The notes: a model not told the origin generated them from the sequence alone. A DNA stretch of 7,323 bases from Vulcanimicrobiota bacterium (GCA_023447635.1 JAEXNA010000093.1:1-7323), one strand, 5' to 3'. Shown: positions 1 through 6,098, counted from the first letter of the stretch. Made by a program: numbers and translations.

Positions 1-960
1 CGAGTCGCCTGCCGAGCCAGCGCCGTCGGAGCCGCCGGAACCGCCCGATTCGCCGGCGCCGCCAGCCCCTTCCGAGCCACCGGCCGAACCGGAGTCCGAA
101 GCCGAGCCGGAATCCGAAGAAGAGTCGGAGGCCGAGTCCGAGGCAGAGTCGGCCGAAGAGGCCGCCGAGTCGGCACTGCTGGACGCCTCGCCCATCGAGC
201 TGTCCGCGCTGCTTGCGGCATCGGCGGCATCAGCAGCCGTGTCGGCCGCATCCTTGGCGTCAGCGGCCGCATCAGCCTTGTCGGCCGCATCGGCCTTGTC
301 GGTAGCGCCCTTGGTATCGGTGGTCTCGCTCTTCGCTTCGCTCTTGGCTGCCGCGTCAGCCTTGGCTTCCGCGCTCTTGGCCGCCGCGTCCGCCTTGGTG
401 GAGGAGACGGTGTCCTTGGCGGTCGCCATTTCGGCCTGACCTTTGGAGACAGCCGAGGCTACGGCGTCGGCCTTACCGAGACCCAGAGCCTCGCCAATGG
501 CGCTGGCAGCTTTACCGAGTCCACCAACCACGCCGCCCAGAGCGTCGCCAATCGCGCCCATAGCGCCACCGACCAGGCCGCCGATAGCGCCGGCGGCCGA
601 ACCCAGAGCCGACTGCAGGCCGGTAGCCAGACCCTCGAGGCCCTTGCTAATCCCACCGGTTTGTCCACCCACGGCGCTGCCCAGGAAACCCGCCGCGATA
701 CCCAGCGGGCCTCCGCCGAGCGCCGAAGTCGCCAGTCCGCCCAGCATCCCGCCAAAGTTAGGGTTGGCGCCTGAGAAGGCACCAGCAGCTTTGCCGCCGG
801 TGACGGCGCCCATCACGTCGCCCAGGACGCCGCCCCCCAGCATACCGCTGAGCGCGCCCATAGGGTTAGAGCTCTGAGTCGCTCCGGCCTTACCGCCGAA
901 CGCCTGACCAGCAATACTTCCAAGAACATCTTTTCCGATGCTACCGATGTCGAACGCCAT
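1..960 (-). CDS. Low-complexity glycine-zipper / Ala-Lys-Asp / Ser-Asp protein, C-terminus cut by window edge
   Basis: No known family recognised. The frame starts at ATG 960-958 and stays open for 320 codons to the left edge, so the protein is incomplete. An AAAGGAG ribosome-binding site at 972-966 lies 5 nt before the ATG and fixes the start. Residues 1-162 are rich in Gly, Ala and Leu with many GxxxG and GG steps (for example GGLVGGAMGAIGDALGG at 127-143), a glycine-zipper pattern typical of packed or membrane-inserting helices. Residues 163-250 are Ala/Lys/Asp-rich, with ADAAAKS at 190-196 and 201-207, and look like a charged helix. Residues 251-290 are Ser/Asp-rich, with Asp every four residues at 271, 275, 279 and 283. 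Residues 291-320 are Gly/Ser/Ala with Glu and Asp. No Sec signal peptide is visible. A surface, pore-forming, amyloid-like or stress-protective (LEA-like) protein are all possible, and none is shown. The skewed composition fits a real, repeat-expanded protein read in this frame. Confidence 0.8.
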   Translation of the reverse strand, partial: MAFDIGSIGKDVLGSIAGQAFGGKAGATQSSNPMGALSGMLGGGVLGDVMGAVTGGKAAGAFSGANPNFGGMLGGLATSALGGGPLGIAAGFLGSAVGGQTGGISKGLEGLATGLQSALGSAAGAIGGLVGGAMGAIGDALGGVVGGLGKAASAIGEALGLGKADAVASAVSKGQAEMATAKDTVSSTKADAAAKSAEAKADAAAKSEAKSETTDTKGATDKADAADKADAAADAKDAADTAADAADAASSADSSMGEASSSADSAASSADSASDSASDSSSDSGSASDSGSAGGSEGAGGAGESGGSGGSDGAGSAGDS

Positions 961-990
961 GAAATCTCCTTTGGAATGACAACCGAGGCT

Positions 991-1007
991 GTCGTGTTAT
1001 TAACGAC
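991..1007. repeat. Inverted repeat GTCGT-7-ACGAC
   Basis: Perfect 5-bp arms (991-995 and 1003-1007) flank a 7-nt AT-rich centre. It lies just downstream, in the minus-strand sense, of the TATGAT hexamer at 1013-1008 and 31 nt before the ATG at 960. Its position fits an operator or a 5'-leader hairpin of the low-complexity gene. With arms this short, chance is a real alternative. Confidence 0.3.
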
Positions 1008-1027
1008 ATCATACCTCTTCAGAGCAG

Positions 1028-1040
1028 GGTATCCCATACC
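1028..1040. repeat. Inverted repeat GGTAT-CCC-ATACC
   Basis: Perfect 5-bp arms with a 3-nt centre (1028-1032 and 1036-1040) form a compact dyad of the size bound by dimeric repressors. On the minus strand it overlaps the weak -10 candidate TATGGG, so a bound protein would block that promoter if it is real. The sequence shows only the symmetry. The operator role is inference. Confidence 0.35.
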
Positions 1041-1124
1041 GGAAATGTTACGGATTTGTTAACCACCCGGGCTAAAGTCTCCAAACTGTTGCCCGCATGT
1101 TAACTTCATGCCGGACTCGTCGCA

Positions 1125-1146
1125 AACGGTTACAGAACGGTTACAG
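1125..1146. repeat. Perfect 11-bp tandem duplication AACGGTTACAG x2
   Basis: The 11-mer AACGGTTACAG occurs at 1125-1135 and again, directly abutting, at 1136-1146. The second copy contains the TAA stop of the metallophosphoesterase gene (1143-1141 on the minus strand) and the first repeats the same TAA in another frame. An 11-bp period is about one helical turn, the spacing of tandem half-sites used by OmpR/PhoB-type response regulators, but replication slippage would give the same pattern. Confidence 0.6.
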
Positions 1147-1656
1147 TTCGAGTGTGTGCTGCCGGTAGGACCAGACCGGGCCGTTGATCACCAGCTCGCC
1201 GAAGCCGGGCTCCTCCCCGCCTCGAGGCAAAGTGACGCTGCCCGGGTTGATGATGGTGCAGGCGCCCCAGGCGGTCGGAATCTCTTCGTAGCGACGTCGG
1301 TGGGTGTGACCGTGAATCACCACCTCGGTCTGAGCCGGAAACCGCTCTACGATCGAGGCGGCGTGGTCCAGCGGAAGATCCCAGCCGTGGATCATGCCCA
1401 GGCCGACTCCTTCGACCTGTCGGCGCACGGCGTGGGGTAGCTGACGGGCAAAGAACGAGTCGCAGTTCCCTTTGACGCAGACGACCGGTGCGATCTCTTC
1501 TAACGCCTGCAGGACGGTTTCGTGGATCACGTCGCCCGCGTGCCAGATCTCCTGAACACCGATCCCTTCGAGCTGGCGCAGCAGCGCTTCCGCGTAGGGG
1601 TCGGTCGGATCCCAGAGGTCCCAATGGGTGTCCGAAATAACGGCTAGACGCTGCAT
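1141..1656 (-). CDS. YfcE/MJ0936-family metallophosphoesterase (phosphodiesterase), 171 aa
   Basis: This is a small cytosolic calcineurin-like phosphoesterase that binds two divalent metals and hydrolyses phosphodiesters. The natural substrate of this family is usually unknown. The full motif set is present: SDTH (D9, H11), AGDV (D42), GNCD (N64), MIHG (H90) and HGHTH (H117, H119), followed by INPGS (136-140), which is characteristic of the YfcE group. GNCD in place of the commoner GNHD is normal in this group. The 171-residue length fits. The reading frame is open upstream to 1824, but the strand MQRLAVISDTHWD begins at 1656-1654 and the extra 56 residues would be basic, unstructured and antisense to nothing useful, so this ATG is chosen. 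The ribosome site is weak (GAGAG, 8 nt away). It lies 40 nt after the orphan gene and probably shares its transcript. Confidence 0.9.
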   Translation of the reverse strand: MQRLAVISDTHWDLWDPTDPYAEALLRQLEGIGVQEIWHAGDVIHETVLQALEEIAPVVCVKGNCDSFFARQLPHAVRRQVEGVGLGMIHGWDLPLDHAASIVERFPAQTEVVIHGHTHRRRYEEIPTAWGACTIINPGSVTLPRGGEEPGFGELVINGPVWSYRQHTLEL

Positions 1657-1696
1657 CAGCGGTGCTCTCGAGGCCTGCGGAGGGAAGGAACCAGCA

Positions 1697-2047
1697 TCAG
1701 ACGATCTCGAGAACGGTCGAAAAATCGCCGTCCTGGGCCGGCGGAAGCGCCGACCACCAGGCCGTCCACTCTTCGGGAGCGGGTTCGTCCCCGTCACGGT
1801 CCAGGCGAACGATACTGATCCCAAACGACTGGGCCGCCTCGAGCAACTGCTGGGCCGTCTCGGGAAGATAGCAGCCGTCGTGCAACGCCGGGGTCGCCAG
1901 GGTCAAACGCAAGGCGCCCTTCTTCCAGTCCAGGGCAAAGCCGGGCTTGGAGGCGACCGAAACAAACGAAAGGGCCAGTCGGGCGGATTCTTCCAGGGCG
2001 TCGCGGCGCCGCGGTTGGGTGCAGCGGATTTCGATCGAGCTCGCCAT
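1697..2047 (-). CDS. Hypothetical protein, 116 aa, coupled to the DsrE-like gene
   Basis: No family recognised. The chosen ATG (2047-2045) shares its A with the TGA stop of the preceding gene (2049-2047), the TGATG arrangement of translational coupling. The frame is open further upstream (to 2164), but that part overlaps the DsrE-like gene and reads as Arg/Gly-rich nonsense. The protein looks like a small soluble alpha/beta domain: a first strand SSIEIRCT (3-10), a helix DALEESARLALSFVSVA (16-32), strands around GFALDWKKGALRLTLA (36-51), a helix ETAQQLLEAAQSFG (63-76), strand ISIVRLDRD (77-85), then a Trp-rich acidic stretch PEEWTAWWSALP (91-102). Two Cys (9 and 59) are present but not in a metal-binding spacing. 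No signal peptide or membrane segment is seen. The context suggests a partner role with the DsrE-like protein or IspG, but this is not shown. Confidence 0.75.
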   Translation of the reverse strand: MASSIEIRCTQPRRRDALEESARLALSFVSVASKPGFALDWKKGALRLTLATPALHDGCYLPETAQQLLEAAQSFGISIVRLDRDGDEPAPEEWTAWWSALPPAQDGDFSTVLEIV

Positions 2048-2406
2048 CAGAGGACAACCACGCGATCGCTTTTCAGGGTCAGCTCGGCCAGCCGCTCCAG
2101 ACCCGCCAGACGCGCTCCGGGAACGAAGATGCTCTCGGTTCCCAGCCCGCGCAGGGTGGCGCATCTTTTGCTCACGTACAGCTCAACGCCGCGAGCGCGC
2201 AACGCCTTCCAGCCGCCGGCCACCGGGACCGTAAAGCCGGGCTCGTCGAGCCGTTGACCGTTGAGCCCCTGGTAGACCCCGTCGCCTCGCAGGAAGACCC
2301 AGGGCGGCTTGGCCCCGGGCTGACCCATCTCGTCCATACAGCGCTCGAAAAAAACTTCGAACCCGCCGCGATCCTGGGGCGAGTTTTGCAGTAGGAATCC
2401 TACCAC
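2047..2406 (-). CDS. DsrE-family (TusB/C/D-like) protein, 119 aa
   Basis: The sequence fits the DsrE/DsrF/DsrH fold, small alpha/beta proteins that relay sulfur as persulfides (TusBCD in tRNA thiolation, DsrEFH in sulfur oxidation). Evidence is the first strand MVGFLLQNSP, the helix at 14-28, the strand and turn WVFLRGDGVYQGLNG (36-50), the block GVELYVSKRCATLRGL (73-88) and the C-terminal strand DRVVVL (114-119). Cys82 sits in the loop where the persulfide cysteine of DsrE/TusD lies. A second Cys is at 23. The start is GTG (2406-2404), chosen because AGGAG (2417-2413) lies 6 nt upstream and nothing better follows. That site lies inside the end of ispG, whose TAG stop is only 2 nt away. A stand-alone DsrE-like protein with no partner subunits nearby may not be a true Tus protein. 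Many such proteins have unknown function. Confidence 0.75.
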   Translation of the reverse strand: MVGFLLQNSPQDRGGFEVFFERCMDEMGQPGAKPPWVFLRGDGVYQGLNGQRLDEPGFTVPVAGGWKALRARGVELYVSKRCATLRGLGTESIFVPGARLAGLERLAELTLKSDRVVVL

Positions 2407-2408
2407 GC

Positions 2409-3653
2409 CTAGCTCCTGGTGGCTCCGGCGGTGGGGGCGTAGTGAGTCTGAACGTAGTTCTCTACCATTCCCAGGAAGTTCGCAGCGATCGTCTTGGCGT
2501 CGCCCTTGAGCGTGGCCACTTTCTCACCATCGGCGTAGACCGGAGCGCTGGGGTGTTCCCCGGTGCCAGGAAGCGAGAGACCGATGTGGGCCCCCTTGGC
2601 CTCTCCCGGGCCGTTGACCACACAGCCCATGACGGCCACCTTCATCGACTCGACGCCTTCATAGCCGGCCTCTTGCCAGCCCTTCATGCGATCCTTGAGA
2701 TGAGTCTCGACCTCGATCGCCAGCTCCTGGAACAGGGTGCTGGTGGTACGACCGCAACCGGGGCAGGCGGTCACCCGGGGGGTAAAGCTGCGTAAGCCCA
2801 TGTTCTGCAGAATCTCGCGGCAGATCTCGACCTCTTCGGTGCGCGGAGCGCCGGGTTTCGGAGTGAGGGAAACCCGGATGGTGTCGCCGATGCCGTCGTA
2901 GAGCAAGACGCCGAGAGCCAGAGCCGAGCTCACCGTCCCTTTGACACCCATTCCGGCTTCGGTCAGCCCCAGGTGAAGCGGGAAGTTAGACCGCTTGTGC
3001 ATCTCGCGGTAGACGTGGACCATCTCCTGCACTTCGCTCACCTTGGTGGAAAGAATGATGCGGTCGCGCGGCATTCCGTATTCGACAGCCTGGTTAGCCG
3101 AGCGCAGGGCCGATTCTACCATCGCGTCCAGGAACACGGTCTTAGCCCCCTTGGGCGAACCCGCAGCAAGGTCCGCGTCGATCAGCTCTTTGAGCAGCGC
3201 CTGATCGAGCGACCCGCCGTTGACCCCGATACGCACCGGCTTACCGTACTCGATGGCCGCCTCGATCATGGTCCGGAAGTTGCTATCGTGCTGTTTTCCT
3301 ACCCCGACGTTACCCGGGTTGATCCGGTATTTATCCAGAGCCAGGGCGCACTCGGGGTGCGAGACCAACAGTTTGTGCCCGTTGTAGTGGAAGTCGCCGA
3401 TCAGCGGCGTATCGTAGCCTGCAGCGCGCACCCGCTTCTTGATCTCTGGCACGGCCGCCGCGTTCTCTTCGTCCTTGACGGTGAAGCGGACCAGTTCCGA
3501 ACCGGCTTCGGCGAGCTGGATAATCTGGGTCACCGTGGACTCGACATCGGCGGTGTCGGTGTTGGTCATGCTCTGGACTCGAACATCGTTGGAGCCGCCG
3601 ATACCGACGCTGCCAACCTTGACCGTGAGCGTGTTGCGCAATCTGACTGTCAT
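2409..3653 (-). CDS. ispG: IspG: 4-hydroxy-3-methylbut-2-en-1-yl diphosphate synthase
   Basis: IspG (GcpE) is the penultimate enzyme of the MEP isoprenoid pathway. It reductively opens 2-C-methyl-D-erythritol 2,4-cyclodiphosphate to HMBPP using a [4Fe-4S] cluster and electrons from flavodoxin or ferredoxin. The 414-residue protein has the TIM-barrel part with VQSMTNTDTADV (26-37), IGDFHYNG (85-92), RINPGNVG (110-117) and HLGLTEAGMGVKG (227-239). The C-terminal cluster domain has Cys297 and Cys300 in ACPGCGR and Cys344 in MGCVVNGPGE, with Glu351 as the fourth ligand. There is no large middle insert, so this is the short bacterial type rather than the plant or Chlamydia type. The start is ATG 3653-3651 with only a weak ribosome site (AGGAAAGAAG further upstream), and the conserved VRLRNTLTVKVGSVGIGG follows directly. 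It is first in a run with the DsrE-like and orphan genes and transcribed divergently from the bestrophin gene. Confidence 0.98.
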   Translation of the reverse strand: MTVRLRNTLTVKVGSVGIGGSNDVRVQSMTNTDTADVESTVTQIIQLAEAGSELVRFTVKDEENAAAVPEIKKRVRAAGYDTPLIGDFHYNGHKLLVSHPECALALDKYRINPGNVGVGKQHDSNFRTMIEAAIEYGKPVRIGVNGGSLDQALLKELIDADLAAGSPKGAKTVFLDAMVESALRSANQAVEYGMPRDRIILSTKVSEVQEMVHVYREMHKRSNFPLHLGLTEAGMGVKGTVSSALALGVLLYDGIGDTIRVSLTPKPGAPRTEEVEICREILQNMGLRSFTPRVTACPGCGRTTSTLFQELAIEVETHLKDRMKGWQEAGYEGVESMKVAVMGCVVNGPGEAKGAHIGLSLPGTGEHPSAPVYADGEKVATLKGDAKTIAANFLGMVENYVQTHYAPTAGATRS

Positions 3654-3828
3654 AGGGGGCTTCTTTCCTCGAAAATCCGCTGTTCAAACCGAAGTAGCCC
3701 ATCAATCGGCCCGGTTGGCCAGCGCTTTCTCATCGAGTCTTCATAGAGATTCGGAAACTTACCGCCGAGGAGACCTTACATTCCCTCAGAAGCAAGCTAC
3801 CCACTCCTCGATAGAAACGGAAGAATCC
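3654..3828. promoter_or_regulatory. Divergent spacer between ispG and the bestrophin gene
   Basis: These 175 nt separate two divergent genes and so should hold both promoters. I find no convincing -35/-10 pair on either strand. The only structure seen is a 7-bp inverted repeat, CGAGGAG at 3766-3772 and CTCCTCG at 3804-3810, with a 31-nt gap, lying in the presumed leader of the bestrophin gene. The plus-strand frame of that gene stays open across the whole spacer and back into ispG, but this part is not bestrophin-like and is treated as non-coding. Confidence 0.4.
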
Positions 3829-4839
3829 TTGTACGTAAGAAGAAAACTCACCTGGCCGATCATCGTCCGCCTCTCCTGGCGCCTCGTCATGGTCCTGACC
3901 GCCTGGAGCAGCGTGGTCGTTGGACTGCATCGCATCCTCTCCCACTACGGCTACCGCTTCGTGCTGCCGCTGGAGCCGCTGAACCTGATGGGCATCGCCG
4001 TCGCCTTCTACCTGGGCTTCAAAAACGAGAAGGCGTACACCCGCTACTGGGAGGCGCGAACCCTGTGGGGCGGCATCGTCAACTATAGCCGCACCTGGGC
4101 CAACAGCGTGATCGGGTTCCTCAACCCTCCGGCGGGGACTCCGAAATCCGAACTCGACAGCGAGATGAAGGTGCTGATCTATCGCCACATCGGATGGCTG
4201 TACGCTCTTGCGCTACACTTGCGAAAACGGGCTCCCGCTTCTCCGGACCTCTCGGAATACCCCAAAAGCCTGGCTCAGGGCCACACCGAGCAGCACCAGT
4301 TCGAACCCGCGCTGCGCGACTATCTTGCGCCCGACGAACTCCCGGACGTGCTGAGCAAAGCCAACATTCCAGCCCAGATCATCCGCCTGCAGAGCGAGCA
4401 TCTGCGGCGTCTCTCGCTGGACAAGGGATGGCTCGACGCCTACCGGCACACCTCGATTCAGAGAGTGCTCGAGGAGTACAACAACCTTCAGGGGGCCTGT
4501 GAGCGGATCAAGAACACTCCCCTCCCCCGCCAGTACGCTCACACCTCCCACACCTTCGTGGTCACCTTCTGCCTGCTGCTCCCGCTGGGGCTGCTGGGCC
4601 CGGTGGGCAGCACCCAGCTGCTGGAAGACCTTCTGACCATCCCGATCTCGGTGCTGGTCGGCTGGACTTTCCTGATCTCCGAGAAGGTGGGAGACACCAG
4701 TGAGGACCCGTTCGAGAACTTTATGCACGACGTCAATATGACGTCGCTCTCCCGCAATATCGAGATCGACCTGCGGCAGATGCTGGGAGAAACCGATACC
4801 CCTCCGGCCATCAAGCCGGTCGACGGACTGCTGATGTAA
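3829..4839 (+). CDS. Bestrophin-family (UPF0187/YneE-like) anion channel protein
   Basis: Bacterial bestrophins are inner-membrane pentameric ion channels. This protein has the family's marks: N-terminal YVRRKLTWP (2-10), a first membrane helix around 19-36, the block LNLMGIAVAFYLGFKNEKAYTRYWEAR split as 51-64 and 65-77 with LWGGIVNYSRTWA after it, ERIKNTPLPRQYA (225-237), membrane helices near 242-259 and 269-288, and SEDPFEN (301-307), which matches the acidic Ca-clasp-like motif. No ATG lies at the right place. TTG 3829 is chosen because families of this type begin almost exactly at YVRRKL, and GGAAG lies 5 nt upstream. Another in-frame TTG at 3715 has no ribosome site. The 336 residues are longer than many bacterial members (about 290), the excess being a polar stretch near 135-190. 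Ion selectivity cannot be read from sequence. It stands alone on its strand, 122 nt before hpd. Confidence 0.88.
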   Translation: MYVRRKLTWPIIVRLSWRLVMVLTAWSSVVVGLHRILSHYGYRFVLPLEPLNLMGIAVAFYLGFKNEKAYTRYWEARTLWGGIVNYSRTWANSVIGFLNPPAGTPKSELDSEMKVLIYRHIGWLYALALHLRKRAPASPDLSEYPKSLAQGHTEQHQFEPALRDYLAPDELPDVLSKANIPAQIIRLQSEHLRRLSLDKGWLDAYRHTSIQRVLEEYNNLQGACERIKNTPLPRQYAHTSHTFVVTFCLLLPLGLLGPVGSTQLLEDLLTIPISVLVGWTFLISEKVGDTSEDPFENFMHDVNMTSLSRNIEIDLRQMLGETDTPPAIKPVDGLLM

Positions 4840-4848
4840 ATGGAGCGT

Positions 4849-4875
4849 TCCGCAGGAGGGAAAAACTTCTGCGGA
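4849..4875 (+). repeat. Inverted repeat TCCGCAG / CTGCGGA, possible hairpin after the bestrophin gene
   Basis: Perfect 7-bp arms at 4849-4855 and 4869-4875 enclose a 13-nt purine-rich loop, 9 nt after the bestrophin stop. The stem is G+C-rich but the following bases are CCCTCGTAGTTG, without a T-run, so it is not a standard intrinsic terminator. It could stabilise the 3' end or act in the hpd leader. Confidence 0.4.
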
Positions 4876-4906
4876 CCCTCGTAGTTGCCTACTCAGGTGG
4901 CAGGAC

Positions 4907-4931
4907 ATGGCCTCTAACCCGCAAAGGCCAT
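4907..4931 (+). repeat. Inverted repeat ATGGCCT / AGGCCAT upstream of hpd
   Basis: Perfect 7-bp arms (4907-4913 and 4925-4931) surround an 11-nt loop. The second arm ends 20 nt before the hpd ribosome site GGAGG (4952-4956). The size and symmetry fit either an operator for a dimeric regulator or a leader hairpin. No regulator gene is visible nearby and no promoter hexamers could be called in this spacer. Confidence 0.35.
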
Positions 4932-4961
4932 CCCCCAATCCAGCCCCTACCGGAGGTAACT

Positions 4962-6083
4962 ATGCAGGCTCAAACCGAGACCCCGAGCGAGATTGACGAT
5001 TTTCTTCCCCTCAAACGTATGGACCATGTCGAGTTCTACGTAGGAAACGCCAAACAAAGCGCCCAGTTCTATCGTACCGTCCTTGGTTTCACCATCAAGG
5101 GCTACAGGGGGCCGGAGACCGGACACCGGGATTCGGCCTCTTATCTTTTGCAGCAAGGCAAAATTCAGGTCGTCCTGACCGGCGCCATGAGTAGCGCCCA
5201 CCCGATCGCCCAGCACGTCCAGAAGCACGGCGACGGCGTCAAGGTGCTGGCGCTCGAAGTCGACGACGCCGCGAAAAGTCTGGCCGAAACGGTCCAACGA
5301 GGCGCCCGTGTGGTGCACGACCTGGCCGTTCACCAGGACGAACACGGAACCGTCAAAACGGCCAGCATCGCCACCTACGGCGAGACGATCCACACGTTCG
5401 TCGAACGCCACGCCTACAGCGGCACCTTCCTCCCGGGGTTCGAAGCTCGAGAAGAGCTTCCGCCCGGCGGCGAAGCTGGCTTGCAAGCGATCGACCACAT
5501 CGTAGGCAACGTCGAACTCGGCGCCATGAACGAATGGGTCAAGTTCTACGCTCACACCATGGGCTTCTCCCAGCTGATACATTTCGACGACGAAGCGATT
5601 TCGACCGACTACAGCGCTCTTATGTCCAAAGTGATGCAGAACGGTAGCGGCAAGATCAAGTTCCCTATCAACGAACCGGCGGCTGGCAAGAAGAAGTCCC
5701 AGATCGAAGAGTATCTCGACTTCTACGAAGGCCCCGGAGTTCAGCATCTGGCGCTGATCACTGGCGACATCATCGCCACGGTCGGAAAACTCAAAGAGAA
5801 CGGACTCGAGTTTCTCACCATTCCGCCGGCCTACTATGAAGGTCTCGACGAGCGGATCGGCGAGATCAAGGAAAACATCGACGACCTGGCTCGCCTGGGG
5901 ATTCTCGTCGATCGCGATGACGAAGGTTACCTGCTCCAGATCTTCACCCGTCCTATCCAGGATCGGCCCACCGTCTTTTTCGAGGTGATCCAGCGGCGAG
6001 GCTGTCGAGGGTTTGGAGCGGGCAACTTCAAAGCGCTGTTCGAGGCTATCGAACGCGAACAAGCCCGCCGTGGTAATCTATAA
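4962..6083 (+). CDS. hpd: 4-hydroxyphenylpyruvate dioxygenase (HPPD)
   Basis: HPPD is a non-haem Fe(II) dioxygenase of tyrosine breakdown that converts 4-hydroxyphenylpyruvate and O2 to homogentisate and CO2. The 373-residue protein has two vicinal-oxygen-chelate domains: an N-terminal degenerate one (about 17-160, starting KRMDHVEFYVGNA) and a catalytic one (about 174-345). The iron triad is His179 (AIDHIVGNV), His262 (GVQHLAL) and Glu341 (VFFEVIQR). The C-terminal signature RGCRGFGAGNFKALFEAIE (346-364) closes the active site. The start is fixed by GGAGG 5 nt before ATG 4962. The related hydroxymandelate synthase shares the fold and metal ligands, but no glycopeptide or other secondary-metabolite genes are present, so HPPD is preferred. 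No other tyrosine-catabolic gene (homogentisate dioxygenase, fumarylacetoacetase) lies in the window, so homogentisate may go to catabolism or to tocopherol/quinone or pigment synthesis elsewhere. prs follows after 15 nt. Confidence 0.95.
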   Translation: MQAQTETPSEIDDFLPLKRMDHVEFYVGNAKQSAQFYRTVLGFTIKGYRGPETGHRDSASYLLQQGKIQVVLTGAMSSAHPIAQHVQKHGDGVKVLALEVDDAAKSLAETVQRGARVVHDLAVHQDEHGTVKTASIATYGETIHTFVERHAYSGTFLPGFEAREELPPGGEAGLQAIDHIVGNVELGAMNEWVKFYAHTMGFSQLIHFDDEAISTDYSALMSKVMQNGSGKIKFPINEPAAGKKKSQIEEYLDFYEGPGVQHLALITGDIIATVGKLKENGLEFLTIPPAYYEGLDERIGEIKENIDDLARLGILVDRDDEGYLLQIFTRPIQDRPTVFFEVIQRRGCRGFGAGNFKALFEAIEREQARRGNL

Positions 6084-6098
6084 AGGAACCGCCCATTC

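Larger units (their letters stand above)
961..1140 (-). promoter_or_regulatory. Repeat-rich spacer, probable promoter/operator region of the gene starting at 960
   Basis: This spacer lies between the stop of the metallophosphoesterase gene and the low-complexity gene and is visibly more AT-rich than its flanks. On the minus strand a TTAACA (1062-1057, five of six matches to the -35 consensus) is followed after 18 nt by TATGGG (1038-1033, a weak -10). A better -10-like TATGAT lies at 1013-1008 but has no good -35. GTTA words on the plus strand begin at 996, 1047, 1058, 1099, 1129 and 1140, the last two overlapping the upstream stop region. No G+C-rich stem followed by a T-run was found, so no intrinsic terminator can be called for the upstream operon. 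Promoter assignment is inference. Confidence 0.4.

Noticed and set aside
239..877. Two plus-strand frames rich in Ala/Ser and Ala/Pro (239-439 and 443-877)
   Set aside because: They are reverse readings of the low-complexity minus-strand gene. That gene has the ribosome site and a continuous frame across the whole stretch, while these two are interrupted and lack ribosome sites.
1657..1824. N-terminal extension of the metallophosphoesterase to the ATG at 1824
   Set aside because: The added 56 residues are Arg/Pro/Ser-rich, unlike the family, and would overlap the coupled orphan gene. The family N-terminus begins at 1656.
2973..3746. 257-codon open frame on the plus strand opposite the 5' part of ispG
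   Set aside because: The complementary frame encodes conserved IspG motifs. The product looks like a typical high-G+C antisense translation.
4947..6062. 371-codon open frame on the minus strand opposite hpd
   Set aside because: It mirrors HPPD codon structure in high-G+C DNA. The plus-strand product has every HPPD motif and a strong ribosome site, while the antisense product matches no family.
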